14,370 nt of DNA. It comes from Symbiodinium natans. Taxonomy: Eukaryota > Sar > Dinophyceae > Suessiales > Symbiodiniaceae. Shown here in pieces: positions 6,546-12,484 of this stretch. The translations under genes were made by a program, and so were the position numbers. The first letter of the stretch is position 1. Every line of letters starts with the position of its first letter. The notes below the pieces were generated by a model. The model had not been told where the DNA came from, ran no database searches, and saw only the letters and a program-made list of their open reading frames with translations. The DNA lies in NCBI GenBank assembly GCA_905221605.1, contig CAJNDS010001668.1, positions 427,906 to 442,275 of the forward strand. The letters run 5' to 3'.

Positions 6546-7030
6546 GGTGGGGGGGATTAGGGGGATGAGGGTTTAGGGTTCAGGGTTTGGGGTTTAGGGT
6601 TGAGGGTTTCGGGCTCGGGTTTCGGGTTCAGGGTTTGTGGCTTAGGGCTTTCGGGTTTAGGGTTAGGGGTTCAGGGTTTAGGGTTTAGGGTCTAGGGTGT
6701 TTAGGGCTGTAGAGGTCTGGGGGTTGGGGGTTTTGGGGTTTAAGGGCTTAGGGTTGTATGGGCTTAGGGGTCGAGGGGCTTAGGTTAGGGGTCTAGGCAG
6801 GGTTTATATAGGGGTTTGGGGGGCTGGGGCGTTTCGGTATTTAGGGGTTTGTGGTTTAGGGGGTTTAGGGGTTTTAGGGTTTAGGGTTTGAGGGGTGTAG
6901 GGTTTGTAGTCCATCCCTACGGAGCCCAGTGTTATGCTTTTGGGGGTGGTAGGGGTTGCAGGGTTCAGCGGCTTAGGTGGGATGTGGGGGTTTAGTCGGG
7001 GTTCGGGGTTTAGGGGGTAGGGGTGCAGGG
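6546..7030 (+). repeat. Decayed TTTAGGG-derived region
   Basis: G/T-rich with CTTAGGG, TTTCGGG, TTCAGGG and GGGGTTTAG remnants. No gene seen. Similar in texture to 1351-1812. Confidence 0.78.
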
Positions 7031-7251
7031 GTCGACTTTTTGAGGCTTTAAGGGCATGGTTTTTGTTTTTGTGGAGGCAGTGGAATCAGGTTCAAAATTA
7101 GAGTCGAAGTCACAAGCCGTAGACCTCAGGTTCTGAAACGCAAGTTGCTAGTTTGGTGCTTGCGGTTTTTTGGACTGCGTTTAGGGTTACCCCCCCGGCC
7201 CTTTGTTGCCATTATAACCTTTGCAACTCATGAGGGGAAGCTGAGTATTAG
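7031..7251. other. Unique island
   Basis: About 220 bp free of heptamers apart from one TTTAGGG at 7180. A short + frame (about 7055-7135) reads VEAVESGSKLESKSQAVDLRF-like residues before a stop; not recognised. A C7 run occurs at 7190-7196. Confidence 0.35.
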
Positions 7252-7362
7252 CTGGTAAGGGAGGCGGGGCTCCCGTCCACTATCGACCGGCCTCGCCCTG
7301 GTGTTTACAACCTTTTTTCCGTCAACACGCCGAAGCTCATCACCCTAGACTTTGGACCATAA
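7252..7362 (+). CDS. Exon-like open frame with natural stop
   Basis: After a TAG that also serves as an AG acceptor-like end, 36 codons run open to TAA. The residues include STIDRPRPGVYNLFSVNT and PKLITLDFGP just before the stop, which look like a real protein C-terminus. The frame lies wholly in unique sequence, with no repeat-derived codons. No family assigned. Could be a terminal exon or a fragment. Confidence 0.35.
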   Translation: MVREAGLPSTIDRPRPGVYNLFSVNTPKLITLDFGP

Positions 7363-7405
7363 ACCCAACGAGAGCCAACAAGGTTTCGCCTCAGGTTTTT
7401 GATTC

Positions 7406-7478
7406 CCTAAACCCGAAACCCTAAACCCTAAACCCCAAACCCCAAACCCTAAACCCTAAACCCTAAACCCTAAACCCT
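7406..7478 (-). repeat. CCCTAAA block
   Basis: About ten copies with CCCGAAA and CCCCAAA at the left. It is flanked by TGAT on both sides (TTTTGAT left, CCCTGATG right), too short to call a target-site duplication. Confidence 0.92.
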
Positions 7479-7637
7479 GATGCATAAAGCCCTCTGGTGC
7501 CCAGGTTGCAGGTACCTGCCCGGCCGTTGCCGAGAAAAGGCCTCCGCTTGGGGGTGAAGCCCCAAGCCCTAGACCCTTCTTACCCCTCAACCCTAAACTG
7601 CTGAGTTAGAGACTCAGTTGTGGTTATGGGCTCGATA
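7479..7637. other. Unique island with minor CCCTAAA remnants
   Basis: A 23-codon + frame from ATG 7481 is cysteine-rich (CPGC) and not recognised. Decayed heptamers at 7560-7600. Confidence 0.35.
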
Positions 7638-7724
7638 AACCCTAGACCCTAGACCCTAGACCCTGGACCCCAGACCCCAGACCCTAAACCCTAAACCCTA
7701 AACCCCAAACCCTAAACCCTAAAG
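7638..7724 (-). repeat. CCCTAGA to CCCTAAA block
   Basis: Begins with CCCTAGA units and CCCCAGA, then CCCTAAA. The CCCTAGA variant also forms a patch at 417-455. Confidence 0.92.
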
Positions 7725-7785
7725 CCGTGGCTGGGGCCGCAGAATCAGAGCTGTGCGATCAAGGGCCGGGGTGATGACATGCTGA

Positions 7786-7941
7786 TGTGCTTTCCATTCA
7801 AGCGTAAACTTTGAAGGAGCACGAACGTTTGTTGGTCTCAGCGTCGGAGTCCCCGTTGATGTCGAAAAGCAGTGGTTCACATACCTGCGGAACAGCGGCT
7901 CCACTTCTGTCCGCCTTTTTTGGCTAAACCCTAAACCCTAA
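7786..7941 (+). pseudogene. Protein-coding fragment interrupted by telomere-repeat insertion (left part)
   Basis: The + frame is open from 7786 through unique sequence with very natural composition, including GARTFVGLSVG, VPVDVEKQWFTYL and STSVRLFW, then enters the CCCTAAA array at 7926 and stops at 7939-7941. The family was not recognised. The sequence TTTTTGGCT at 7917-7925, the end of the unique part, is repeated at 8086-8094 on the other side of the array. Reading directly from the left part into the right part, counting that 9-mer once, keeps the frame open for 31 more codons. This looks like one exon split by the insertion. Confidence 0.5.
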
Positions 7942-8085
7942 ACCCTAATTCCTAAACCCTAAACTCTAAACCCTAAACCCTAAACCCTAAACCCTAAACC
8001 CTAAACCCTAAACCCTAAACCCTAAACCCTGAACCCTGAACCCTAAACCCTAAACCCTAAACCCTAAACCCTAAACCCTAAACCC
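7926..8085 (-). repeat. 160-bp CCCTAAA array inserted between 9-bp direct repeats
   Basis: About 22 heptamers, mostly perfect, with CCCTAATTCCTAAA near the left and two CCCTGAA in the middle. It is bordered by TTTTTGGCT at 7917-7925 and again at 8086-8094. One T at each edge can belong to either repeat or flank, so the duplication is 8-9 bp. This fits either insertion of telomeric DNA at a staggered break or fill-in with duplication. Confidence 0.85.
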
Positions 8086-8188
8086 TTTTTGGCTCAACTG
8101 CCGAAGCTTTAAGCCAAACGCGGATCAGTATCAAAAAGAAGCATGTGCACCCAAGGCCTGCCAAACTCTACATATGTGCATATTGTAA
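8086..8188 (+). pseudogene. Right part of the interrupted coding fragment
   Basis: After the second TTTTTGGCT copy the + strand continues in the frame set by the left part with residues NCRSFKPNADQYQKEA and CAPKACQTLHMCIL, ending in TAA at 8186-8188. Composition is plausible for protein. No family assigned. If the true gene has another intron here, the end may differ. Confidence 0.4.
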
Positions 8189-8197
8189 CTTATCAAG

Positions 8198-8381
8198 ACA
8201 TATGTTTTATGCTAGTAATCGTATATATATATATATACACACGAAAATTACTTCACGAAAATTAAATTTATGTCGTTCTTGAATTCAACGTGATTATATA
8301 CAGAATTTCTTCATAATCTGTGAATATTTGCAACAACCAACTGCCTGCCCAGATCCTCAAACCCGATAAGAAATCAGCTTC
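8198..8381. other. AT-rich segment with a TA microsatellite and an 11-bp direct repeat
   Basis: Composition drops sharply to AT-rich. (TA)8 at 8222-8237 is followed by CACAC; CACGAAAATTA occurs twice, at 8240-8250 and 8254-8264. No gene. The segment borders the long region free of telomere repeats. Confidence 0.75.
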
Positions 8382-8413
8382 GTGGGCTGTAGGGCAACGC
8401 CCGATTTGCTGGC
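8382..8413 (+). repeat. Partial copy of a dispersed hairpin repeat
   Basis: GTGGGC, a short gap, GGGCAACGCCCG and TTTGCTGGC match the core of the fuller copies at 8811-8917. The rest of the unit is missing, so this is a 5'- or 3'-truncated copy. Confidence 0.7.
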
Positions 8414-8475
8414 AGGCTACGTGCAGCAGATGGTCGAGGGTTTCCGCAAGCACTCTAAAATCACCATCACAGTGG

Positions 8476-8529
8476 ATGCCGCCTCCGGCCAAATCCAAGG
8501 CGCCTTGGTTTGGTCGGAGGCGGCGGCAT
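8476..8529. repeat. 54-bp near-perfect palindrome
   Basis: The left arm ATGCCGCC..TCCGGCCAAA..CCAAGGC is mirrored on the right, centred on the perfect 14-mer CCAAGGCGCCTTGG (8495-8508). The arms differ by a 3-base insertion, one substitution and one extra base. Could be the fold-back core of a small mobile element or a strong RNA hairpin. A competing minus- and plus-strand open frame across it is likely a by-product of the symmetry. Confidence 0.85.
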
Positions 8530-8657
8530 GCTCCGCCCACCGCCTCGGTCTCGTGACCGATGGCCTAGAAGGGCTTCATCGCAGAGCTGCCAGACATAGG
8601 TGCACGCGCGCCTAACCCTCAACCCCATCTCCTCGTCGGAGGAGGCCTGGTGGGAGA

Positions 8658-8716
8658 GGGGTTTTCGGGAAACCCCCAAGAACCCCGACACTTGGGAACG
8701 GCTCGTCCTTCCCAAG
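8658..8716. repeat. Two adjacent hairpins
   Basis: GGGGTTT/AAACCCC with a 5-base loop at 8658-8676, and CTTGGGAA/TTCCCAAG with a 10-base loop at 8691-8716. Only 14 bp separates them. Function unknown. Confidence 0.75.
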
Positions 8717-8798
8717 GTCCCCCCCGTTCCACCTTCCTCACTGCTCCCAAACTTACTCCCACCACCTCAATTTCAACCGGACCTGGCAAAAAAGGGGC

Positions 8799-8917
8799 TT
8801 CGCGAAGCATCCCTACCCGTGGAGAATGCTGGGCGTTGGGGCAACGCCCGGTTTGCTGGCGTCCCTATCCGCGCAACATATTGCAACTGCCACATGTGCG
8901 GGCGTTGAGGCAATGCC
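8799..8917 (+). repeat. Two tandem copies of a dispersed hairpin repeat
   Basis: GCTTCGCGAAGC (12-bp palindrome, 8799-8810) leads into CATCCCTACCCGTGG, then the perfect hairpin GGGCGTTG-GGG-CAACGCCC (8831-8849) and TTTGCTGGCGTCCCTATCC; a second unit follows with GGGCGTTG-AGG-CAATGCC (8900-8917). The change C to T in the second arm keeps a G-T pair, so the stem survives. Related copies lie at 8382-8413 and, inverted, 9366-9440. Short proteins in several frames here are repeat-derived. Confidence 0.8.
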
Positions 8918-9050
8918 GGATGTTGAAAATACTCTTGTCATTTTTGAAGCATGGCAAAATCTCATCTGTATCTTTTGTAGTATCCTCTATGACTTTGATA
9001 CTTTGAAAGCTTTTCCTTGGGAATTTCAGGAAACATTAATTTTGGGATAG
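8918..9050. other. Unique AT-rich segment
   Basis: Mixed to AT-rich, with short open frames on both strands that have no recognisable feature. The right end carries CCTTGGGAATTTCAGGAAA, a weak relative of the 50-bp repeat that follows. Confidence 0.4.
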
Positions 9051-9150
9051 CTTGGAAATTCTGGAGGTGTCCGGAAAGTAGAATTTTGCGCTTGTGAAAT
9101 CTTGGAAATTCCGGGAATTTCGGGAAGTTGAAACTGCGATCTTGTGAGTT
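9051..9150. repeat. Two degenerate 50-bp tandem units
   Basis: CTTGGAAATTC starts at 9051 and again at 9101; both units share a CGGGAA/CCGGAAA middle and a TGCG..CTTGTGA end. A weaker third copy begins near 9015. Origin unknown. Confidence 0.7.
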
Positions 9151-9365
9151 TTACAATTTCTTAAGAACATGAGCCTGCGCACAAAGCTTGCGCGCCAAAC
9201 TGGTTGACAAAAAGTAGAACATCGTGGAGCACCACCGGCCTTTGCCTGCACATGCCTGCACTGCTTCGCAACTTTAAGCGGCCTGGCAGTATCCCGTTGC
9301 TGCTTCAACTGCTTCTTCAGCGCCAGCAAACGGGCTTGCTTCTCTTGAGTGGACTTGGGTAGGGA

Positions 9366-9440
9366 TGCCGGCATTGCCCCCACGCCCACACATTTAGTTG
9401 CGAATGTTTTCCGTGGGTACGGACGCCAGCAACAATGTGA
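9366..9440 (-). repeat. Inverted copy of the dispersed hairpin repeat
   Basis: Read on the minus strand: TTGCTGGCGTCCGTACCCACGG, a short variable part with CGCAACTAAATGTG, then GGGCGTGGGGGCAATGCC and GGCATCCCTACCC. It matches the second unit at 8850-8917 over its whole length (key blocks GCTGGCGTCC, TACCC/TATCC, CGCAAC, GGCAATGCCGG). Confidence 0.78.
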
Positions 9441-9557
9441 GAGGAACACAGAAAGGTATGTTCATGCAGTAGTACAGGTTTCAATGGAGTGCTTAATTTA
9501 CATTCCTTTCCCTCTCTCCTCCCTCTCTCCTCCCTCTTGCTAAATTGAAATATTTCC

Positions 9558-9685
9558 TTTAACAACAAAAGCATGGCGGCGGTTGCAACAAATGAAGGAG
9601 ACTCGCAAATATGACAATGAAAAAGACGACGAAAAACATCCCAGCAAGAATGACATCTACTTTTTGGAATTTACGAGATTTTTCT
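9558..9685 (-). CDS. Candidate minus-strand terminal exon with a membrane segment
   Basis: On the minus strand a pyrimidine-rich stretch ends in TTTTGTCTTGCAG|A (CAG at 9688-9686), a good acceptor-like site. The frame after it reads a basic lead KSRKFQKVD, then ILAGMFFVVFFIVIFASLL, a hydrophobic run of about 19 residues suited to one membrane span, then a Pro/Cys-rich tail and TAA at 9560-9558. No upstream exon could be joined with confidence. No family assigned. Confidence 0.35.
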
Positions 9686-9943
9686 CTGCAAGACAAAATG
9701 CAGACAAAAAGCGCATACAAACCCCAAATTTAAGGGGTACAAGGAGGGTGGCGGCTGCGGCATACCCAGCACCTGTGCTGCGAGGTCCGCAAGTGGTTGA
9801 CCCGTAAAAACGACGGCAAAGGCAGAAAGCGAGACGCCAGCAATGTTCTTGAACGTGCCCGAGTCCGTGTGAGCAGGTTGCGCATTCTCTGGAGAAACTT
9901 GGGCTTCTCGAAACAGCCTGTCGTCTGCAAGTTGGCCTTCCAT
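9671..9943 (-). CDS. Unrecognised 90-codon minus-strand open frame
   Basis: ATG at 9943 opens a frame whose start is acidic (MEGQLADDRLFREAQVSPEN) and whose middle has a mildly hydrophobic stretch NIAGVSLSAFAVVFTG followed by QPLADLAAQVLGMPQPPP. The composition is closer to real protein than the overlapping longer Arg/Cys-rich frame (9657-10175). It could be an exon upstream of 9558-9685, but the frames differ and the join is not resolved. Chance remains possible. Confidence 0.3.
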   Translation of the reverse strand: MEGQLADDRLFREAQVSPENAQPAHTDSGTFKNIAGVSLSAFAVVFTGQPLADLAAQVLGMPQPPPSLYPLNLGFVCAFCLHFVLQRKIS

Positions 9944-9949
9944 TTATTC

Positions 9950-10463
9950 GGAACGACACGGTCCCTCGAAGGGTATGAGCACGCATCTGCAGGCGCGTGC
10001 ACGCGGGCTGCTGGGAACCCCGCATATGCTTGGTATACCAAATACATCCGCAGATTGTACTGGGCGCAGGCTCAGGACGCTTGAAAACCTTGCAGCGCTT
10101 GGGCGACCTCGCTGGTGCAAGCCAACCGGTTCGTTCGCCCGCCTCCCACAGCTTGGAGGTAGTAGCGCCCCACAACGCACGGTACTGGGCCCGTTCTCCT
10201 CGGGACCCGTAGACCGGAAACCCCTAGAATCCCTAGAAGGGACCCTGAATCTTATTCACCCATATATAACCCTATATGTGTCGGGTAGCCCTTAAAGAAC
10301 CCCTAAATACCCTTGTAAGAGTCCCTCCTTTGGGCCCCTGACTAATAGGCCGTCTGCTTGTTCCTTCGCCGGCTGCTGCGCTGACCACCCTTGCCTGCAC
10401 TGACTTGGGCGAACAAAAGTTGCTGCACCTCCCGCGCGGGGAGGGCCTGGTGTTGGGATTACA
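9950..10463. other. Unique region without recognised genes
   Basis: Balanced composition, no telomere repeats until 10464. Several overlapping frames of 70 to 170 codons exist on both strands, Arg/Cys/Pro-rich and mutually exclusive; none is recognisable. A patch at 10218-10320 has CCCTAGAA and CCCTTAAAG-like words that may be very old heptamers. Confidence 0.45.
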
Positions 10464-10596
10464 GGGTTTAGGGCTTTGGGTTAGGGTTTAGGGTTTAGGG
10501 TTCAGGGCCCAGGGCTTAGGGTTTAGGGTTTAGGATTTAGGGTTTAGGGTTTAGGTTTTGGGTTTAGGGTTTACGGTTAAGGGTTTAGGGTTTAGT
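10464..10596 (+). repeat. TTTAGGG block with decayed units
   Basis: About 16 units, some TTCAGGG, CTTAGGG, ATTTAGGG. First return of telomere-like repeat after the 2.3-kb gap. Confidence 0.92.
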
Positions 10597-10895
10597 GCTT
10601 TTAGTGGGCTCAGCTTTCCGTTTTGGGGGCTTGAGGGTTGAGGGTTGGTGTTCTTCGAGAGTTCGGCATGCGGATGTTTGCAGGCATGTGCCGGGAAGCC
10701 CTAAACCTTTAACCCTGAACAGCTGCTTAAAGTTCCGCACGCGGCTTAGGGTTTTACTGGGCCCCACGTTATCCTATTTAGGGTTTGGGGTTGTAGGCTT
10801 TGGGGTTTTTGTTTTTAGGGGTTAGGGTCTACATTTAGGGGCTGTACTCTGCTTGTTTGTAGTACGTATGGGATCGGCGGTCGGATGTTTGGCAT
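10597..10895. other. Unique island with decayed TTTAGGG pieces
   Basis: Unique at 10605-10745, with small C-type (10697-10715) and G-type (10747-10840) remnants. A + frame open at 10595-10825 is partly made of repeat codons and not credible. Confidence 0.5.
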
Positions 10896-11241
10896 TAAAC
10901 CCCCAAGCCCCCCAACCCCCAAGTCCCTAAACCCCAACCCCTAAACCCCAAGCCCTATACCCCAAGCCCTAAACCCCAAACCCTTAAACCCAAACCCTAA
11001 ACCTGAAACCCTAAACCGCAAACCCGAAGCCCTTATCCCTAAGCCTTAAACCCCAAGCCCTTGTCCTTAAGCCCTGAACCCCAAATCCTAAGGCCCTAAA
11101 CCCTAAACCCTAAACCTTAAACCCTAAACCCTAAACCCTAAACCCTAAACCCTAAACCCTAAACCCTAAACCCTAAACCCTAAACCCTAAACCCTAAACC
11201 CTAAACCTTAAACCCTAAACCCTAAACCCTAAACCCTAAAC
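10896..11241 (-). repeat. CCCTAAA array, decayed left half and clean right half
   Basis: 10896-11095 holds CCCCAAG, CCTTAAA, CCCGAAG variants; 11096-11241 is almost perfect CCCTAAA with two CCTTAAA units. The gradient from decayed to clean is one-sided. Confidence 0.94.
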
Positions 11242-11263
11242 CGCCAGCCCTTGTTGGGCCTAG

Positions 11264-11336
11264 GTGCAACACCATCCCGACCAACATGGAGCCTGAGTAT
11301 CCCGGGGACCTGACTCTGGACCCTCGGGCATGGCTG
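11264..11336 (+). CDS. Exon-like island resembling AceE-type pyruvate dehydrogenase E1
   Basis: Between a clean CCCTAAA array and a short TTTAGGG block. After CCTAG|G the + frame reads NTIPTNMEPEYPGDLTLD, then PRAWL, with a donor-like CTG|GTTGAG at 11336/11337. Homodimeric (AceE-type) pyruvate dehydrogenase E1 proteins carry an N-terminal motif of the form NTIP....PxYPGDxxLExR close to the start of the TPP-binding part; position and spacing agree. E1 decarboxylates pyruvate in the pyruvate dehydrogenase complex. Only about 24 codons are present and no neighbouring exon was found, so this may be one exon of a larger gene with repeat-filled introns or a trapped fragment. Family by motif recall. 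Confidence 0.45.
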
Positions 11337-11339
11337 GTT

Positions 11340-11362
11340 GAGGGTTTAGGGTTTAGGATTTA
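11340..11362 (+). repeat. Short TTTAGGG block after the AceE-like island
   Basis: GAGGGTTTAGGGTTTAGGAT; the repeat begins 4-5 bp after the donor-like GT. GGTTGAG on its left and GGTTCAG on its right differ at one position. Confidence 0.8.
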
Positions 11363-11539
11363 TGGTTCAGCAGCTCCGGGCGCTGTTTGGACTCTCGAAA
11401 AAAACCCACCCACCCAGAGAATCCCAAAACATAAGAAATGAACAGTTTACATTTTTCATCAGCAAGCCCTGTCCTCCAACCTCACTCTGTCATGGACCAT
11501 CCTACCCACGAACCATTTCCGCCAGAAGAAGAGCCAGGC
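11363..11539. other. Unique segment
   Basis: Mixed composition. A 62-codon + frame from ATG 11362 to 11550 is open but not recognisable; a second + frame overlaps it and runs into the G-rich tract. Neither is supported. Confidence 0.4.
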
Positions 11540-11622
11540 AGGGAGAGTAGCGGGGGGGGGGGGGCAGGGGGAGGGGGGGAAGGGGGGAGGGAGAGGGGGG
11601 GGGAGGAGGGGGCGGAGGGGGG
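11540..11622 (+). repeat. G-rich low-complexity tract
   Basis: Includes G13 at 11552-11564 and many G4-G8 runs with single A or C interruptions. Potential quadruplex former. It lies directly against the minisatellite. Confidence 0.93.
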
Positions 11623-11760
11623 CCCTTAGCCACGAAGAACCCTTAGCCACGAAGAAATGACCCTTAGCCACGAAGGAAATGACCCTTAGCCACGAAGAAA
11701 TGACCCTTAGCCACGAAGAAATTATCCTTAGCCACGAAGAAATGACCCTTAGCCACGAAT
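11623..11760 (+). repeat. 21-bp minisatellite, seven copies
   Basis: Core CCCTTAGCCACGAAG followed by a 6-base tail, usually AAATGA. Copies start at 11623 (17 bp), 11640, 11661 (22 bp), 11683, 11704, 11725 and 11746 (partial, diverging). Copies 5 and 6 carry ATTA/TCC changes. One frame on each strand is stop-free within a unit, but the 17- and 22-bp copies break the phase, so it is unlikely to be coding. Confidence 0.95.
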
Positions 11761-11995
11761 GTGTATAGGGTTTAAATATATAAGGTAAGAGAGGTTTTGG
11801 GTTTAGGGTTTAGGGATGTTTAGGGTTTAGGGTTTGGGGTTTAGTTCGGGGTTTAGGGTTGGGGGTTTAAGGTCTGTAGTTTTCGGCTTCAGCGTTTACG
11901 AGTGTATTCTTCGTCGGGATTCTTGGGGGCTGTAGGAAGGACAGGTCAGTCTGAGTCTAGTTGTTCAACGTTTCAAGCCTACCGCCTACGTGTCA
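11761..11995 (+). repeat. Decayed TTTAGGG block plus unique tail
   Basis: TTTAGGG copies and variants at 11793-11872, then unique sequence to 11995 without a recognisable feature. Confidence 0.75.
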
Positions 11996-12204
11996 ACCCT
12001 AAACCCTAAACCCCAAACCCCAAACCCTAAACCCTAAACCCTAAATCCTAAAGCCCTGAACACACGGATCCCTGTGTGGCCTAAGCACGAAGCCCGAAGA
12101 TCCTAAGCCCCAAGCCCTAAATCCTGAACTCTCTAAACCCTAAACCCTAAATCCTGAACCCTCTAAACCCCAAACCCTAAACCCCAAACCCTAAACCCTA
12201 ACAA
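11996..12204 (-). repeat. CCCTAAA block with unique insert
   Basis: Repeats at 11996-12050 and 12108-12204; between them about 55 bp of decayed or unique sequence including GGATCC at 12067. A short duplication, TAAATCCTGAAC..CTCTAAACCC, occurs at about 12118 and 12147. Confidence 0.88.
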
Positions 12205-12400
12205 CCCTAAAAACCCTAAGAACCAAAAAAACCTAAAAACCCTAGAAACCCTAAGAACCAAAAAACCCAAAAAACCCAAAAACCCCAAAAACCCTAAAAG
12301 CCCCAAAAACCCTAAACACCCAAAAACCCTAAAAACCCTGAAAACCCTAAAGCCCTCCGAGAAACCCTAAAACCCTAAGACCCTAAAAACCCTAAACCCC
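12205..12400 (-). repeat. A-expanded CCCTAAAAA repeat field
   Basis: Units stretched to about nine bases with four to seven A (CCCTAAAAA, CCCAAAAAA). AACCCTAAGAACCAAAAAA occurs twice, 35 bp apart (about 12212 and 12247). No coding signal. Confidence 0.85.
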
Positions 12401-12484
12401 CCCAGCCCTTCTTCAAGGAAAGTCGGATCCCCTATCCTCAAAACCCTACAACCTACAACCCTAAACCCTAAACCCTGTTATGGT
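12401..12484. other. Junction between telomere-like repeats and the coding region
   Basis: Short unique sequence with CTTCTTCAAGG, then CCCTACA and CCCTAAA copies to about 12476. The change to coding sequence takes less than 10 bp. No promoter element or splice acceptor AG is visible directly before the coding frame. Confidence 0.6.

Noticed and set aside
8086-8097. TTTTGGCTCAA resembles the 3' half of the dinoflagellate spliced leader
   Set aside because: Only 11 bases match; the bases on both sides differ, and the match overlaps the 9-bp direct repeat explained by the array insertion. A similar weak match (TTTTGGCTCGAG) at about 624-636 suggests chance.
8600-9050. Several 60-118-codon + and - frames around the dispersed repeats
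   Set aside because: They translate the hairpin repeats in different frames and overlap each other; no consistent protein.
9657-10175. 172-codon minus-strand open frame
   Set aside because: Arg/Cys-rich composition without motifs; overlaps other frames with more natural composition; likely chance in GC-balanced DNA.
11623-11760. CRISPR-like array
   Set aside because: Units are contiguous without spacers and the DNA is eukaryotic; it is a minisatellite.
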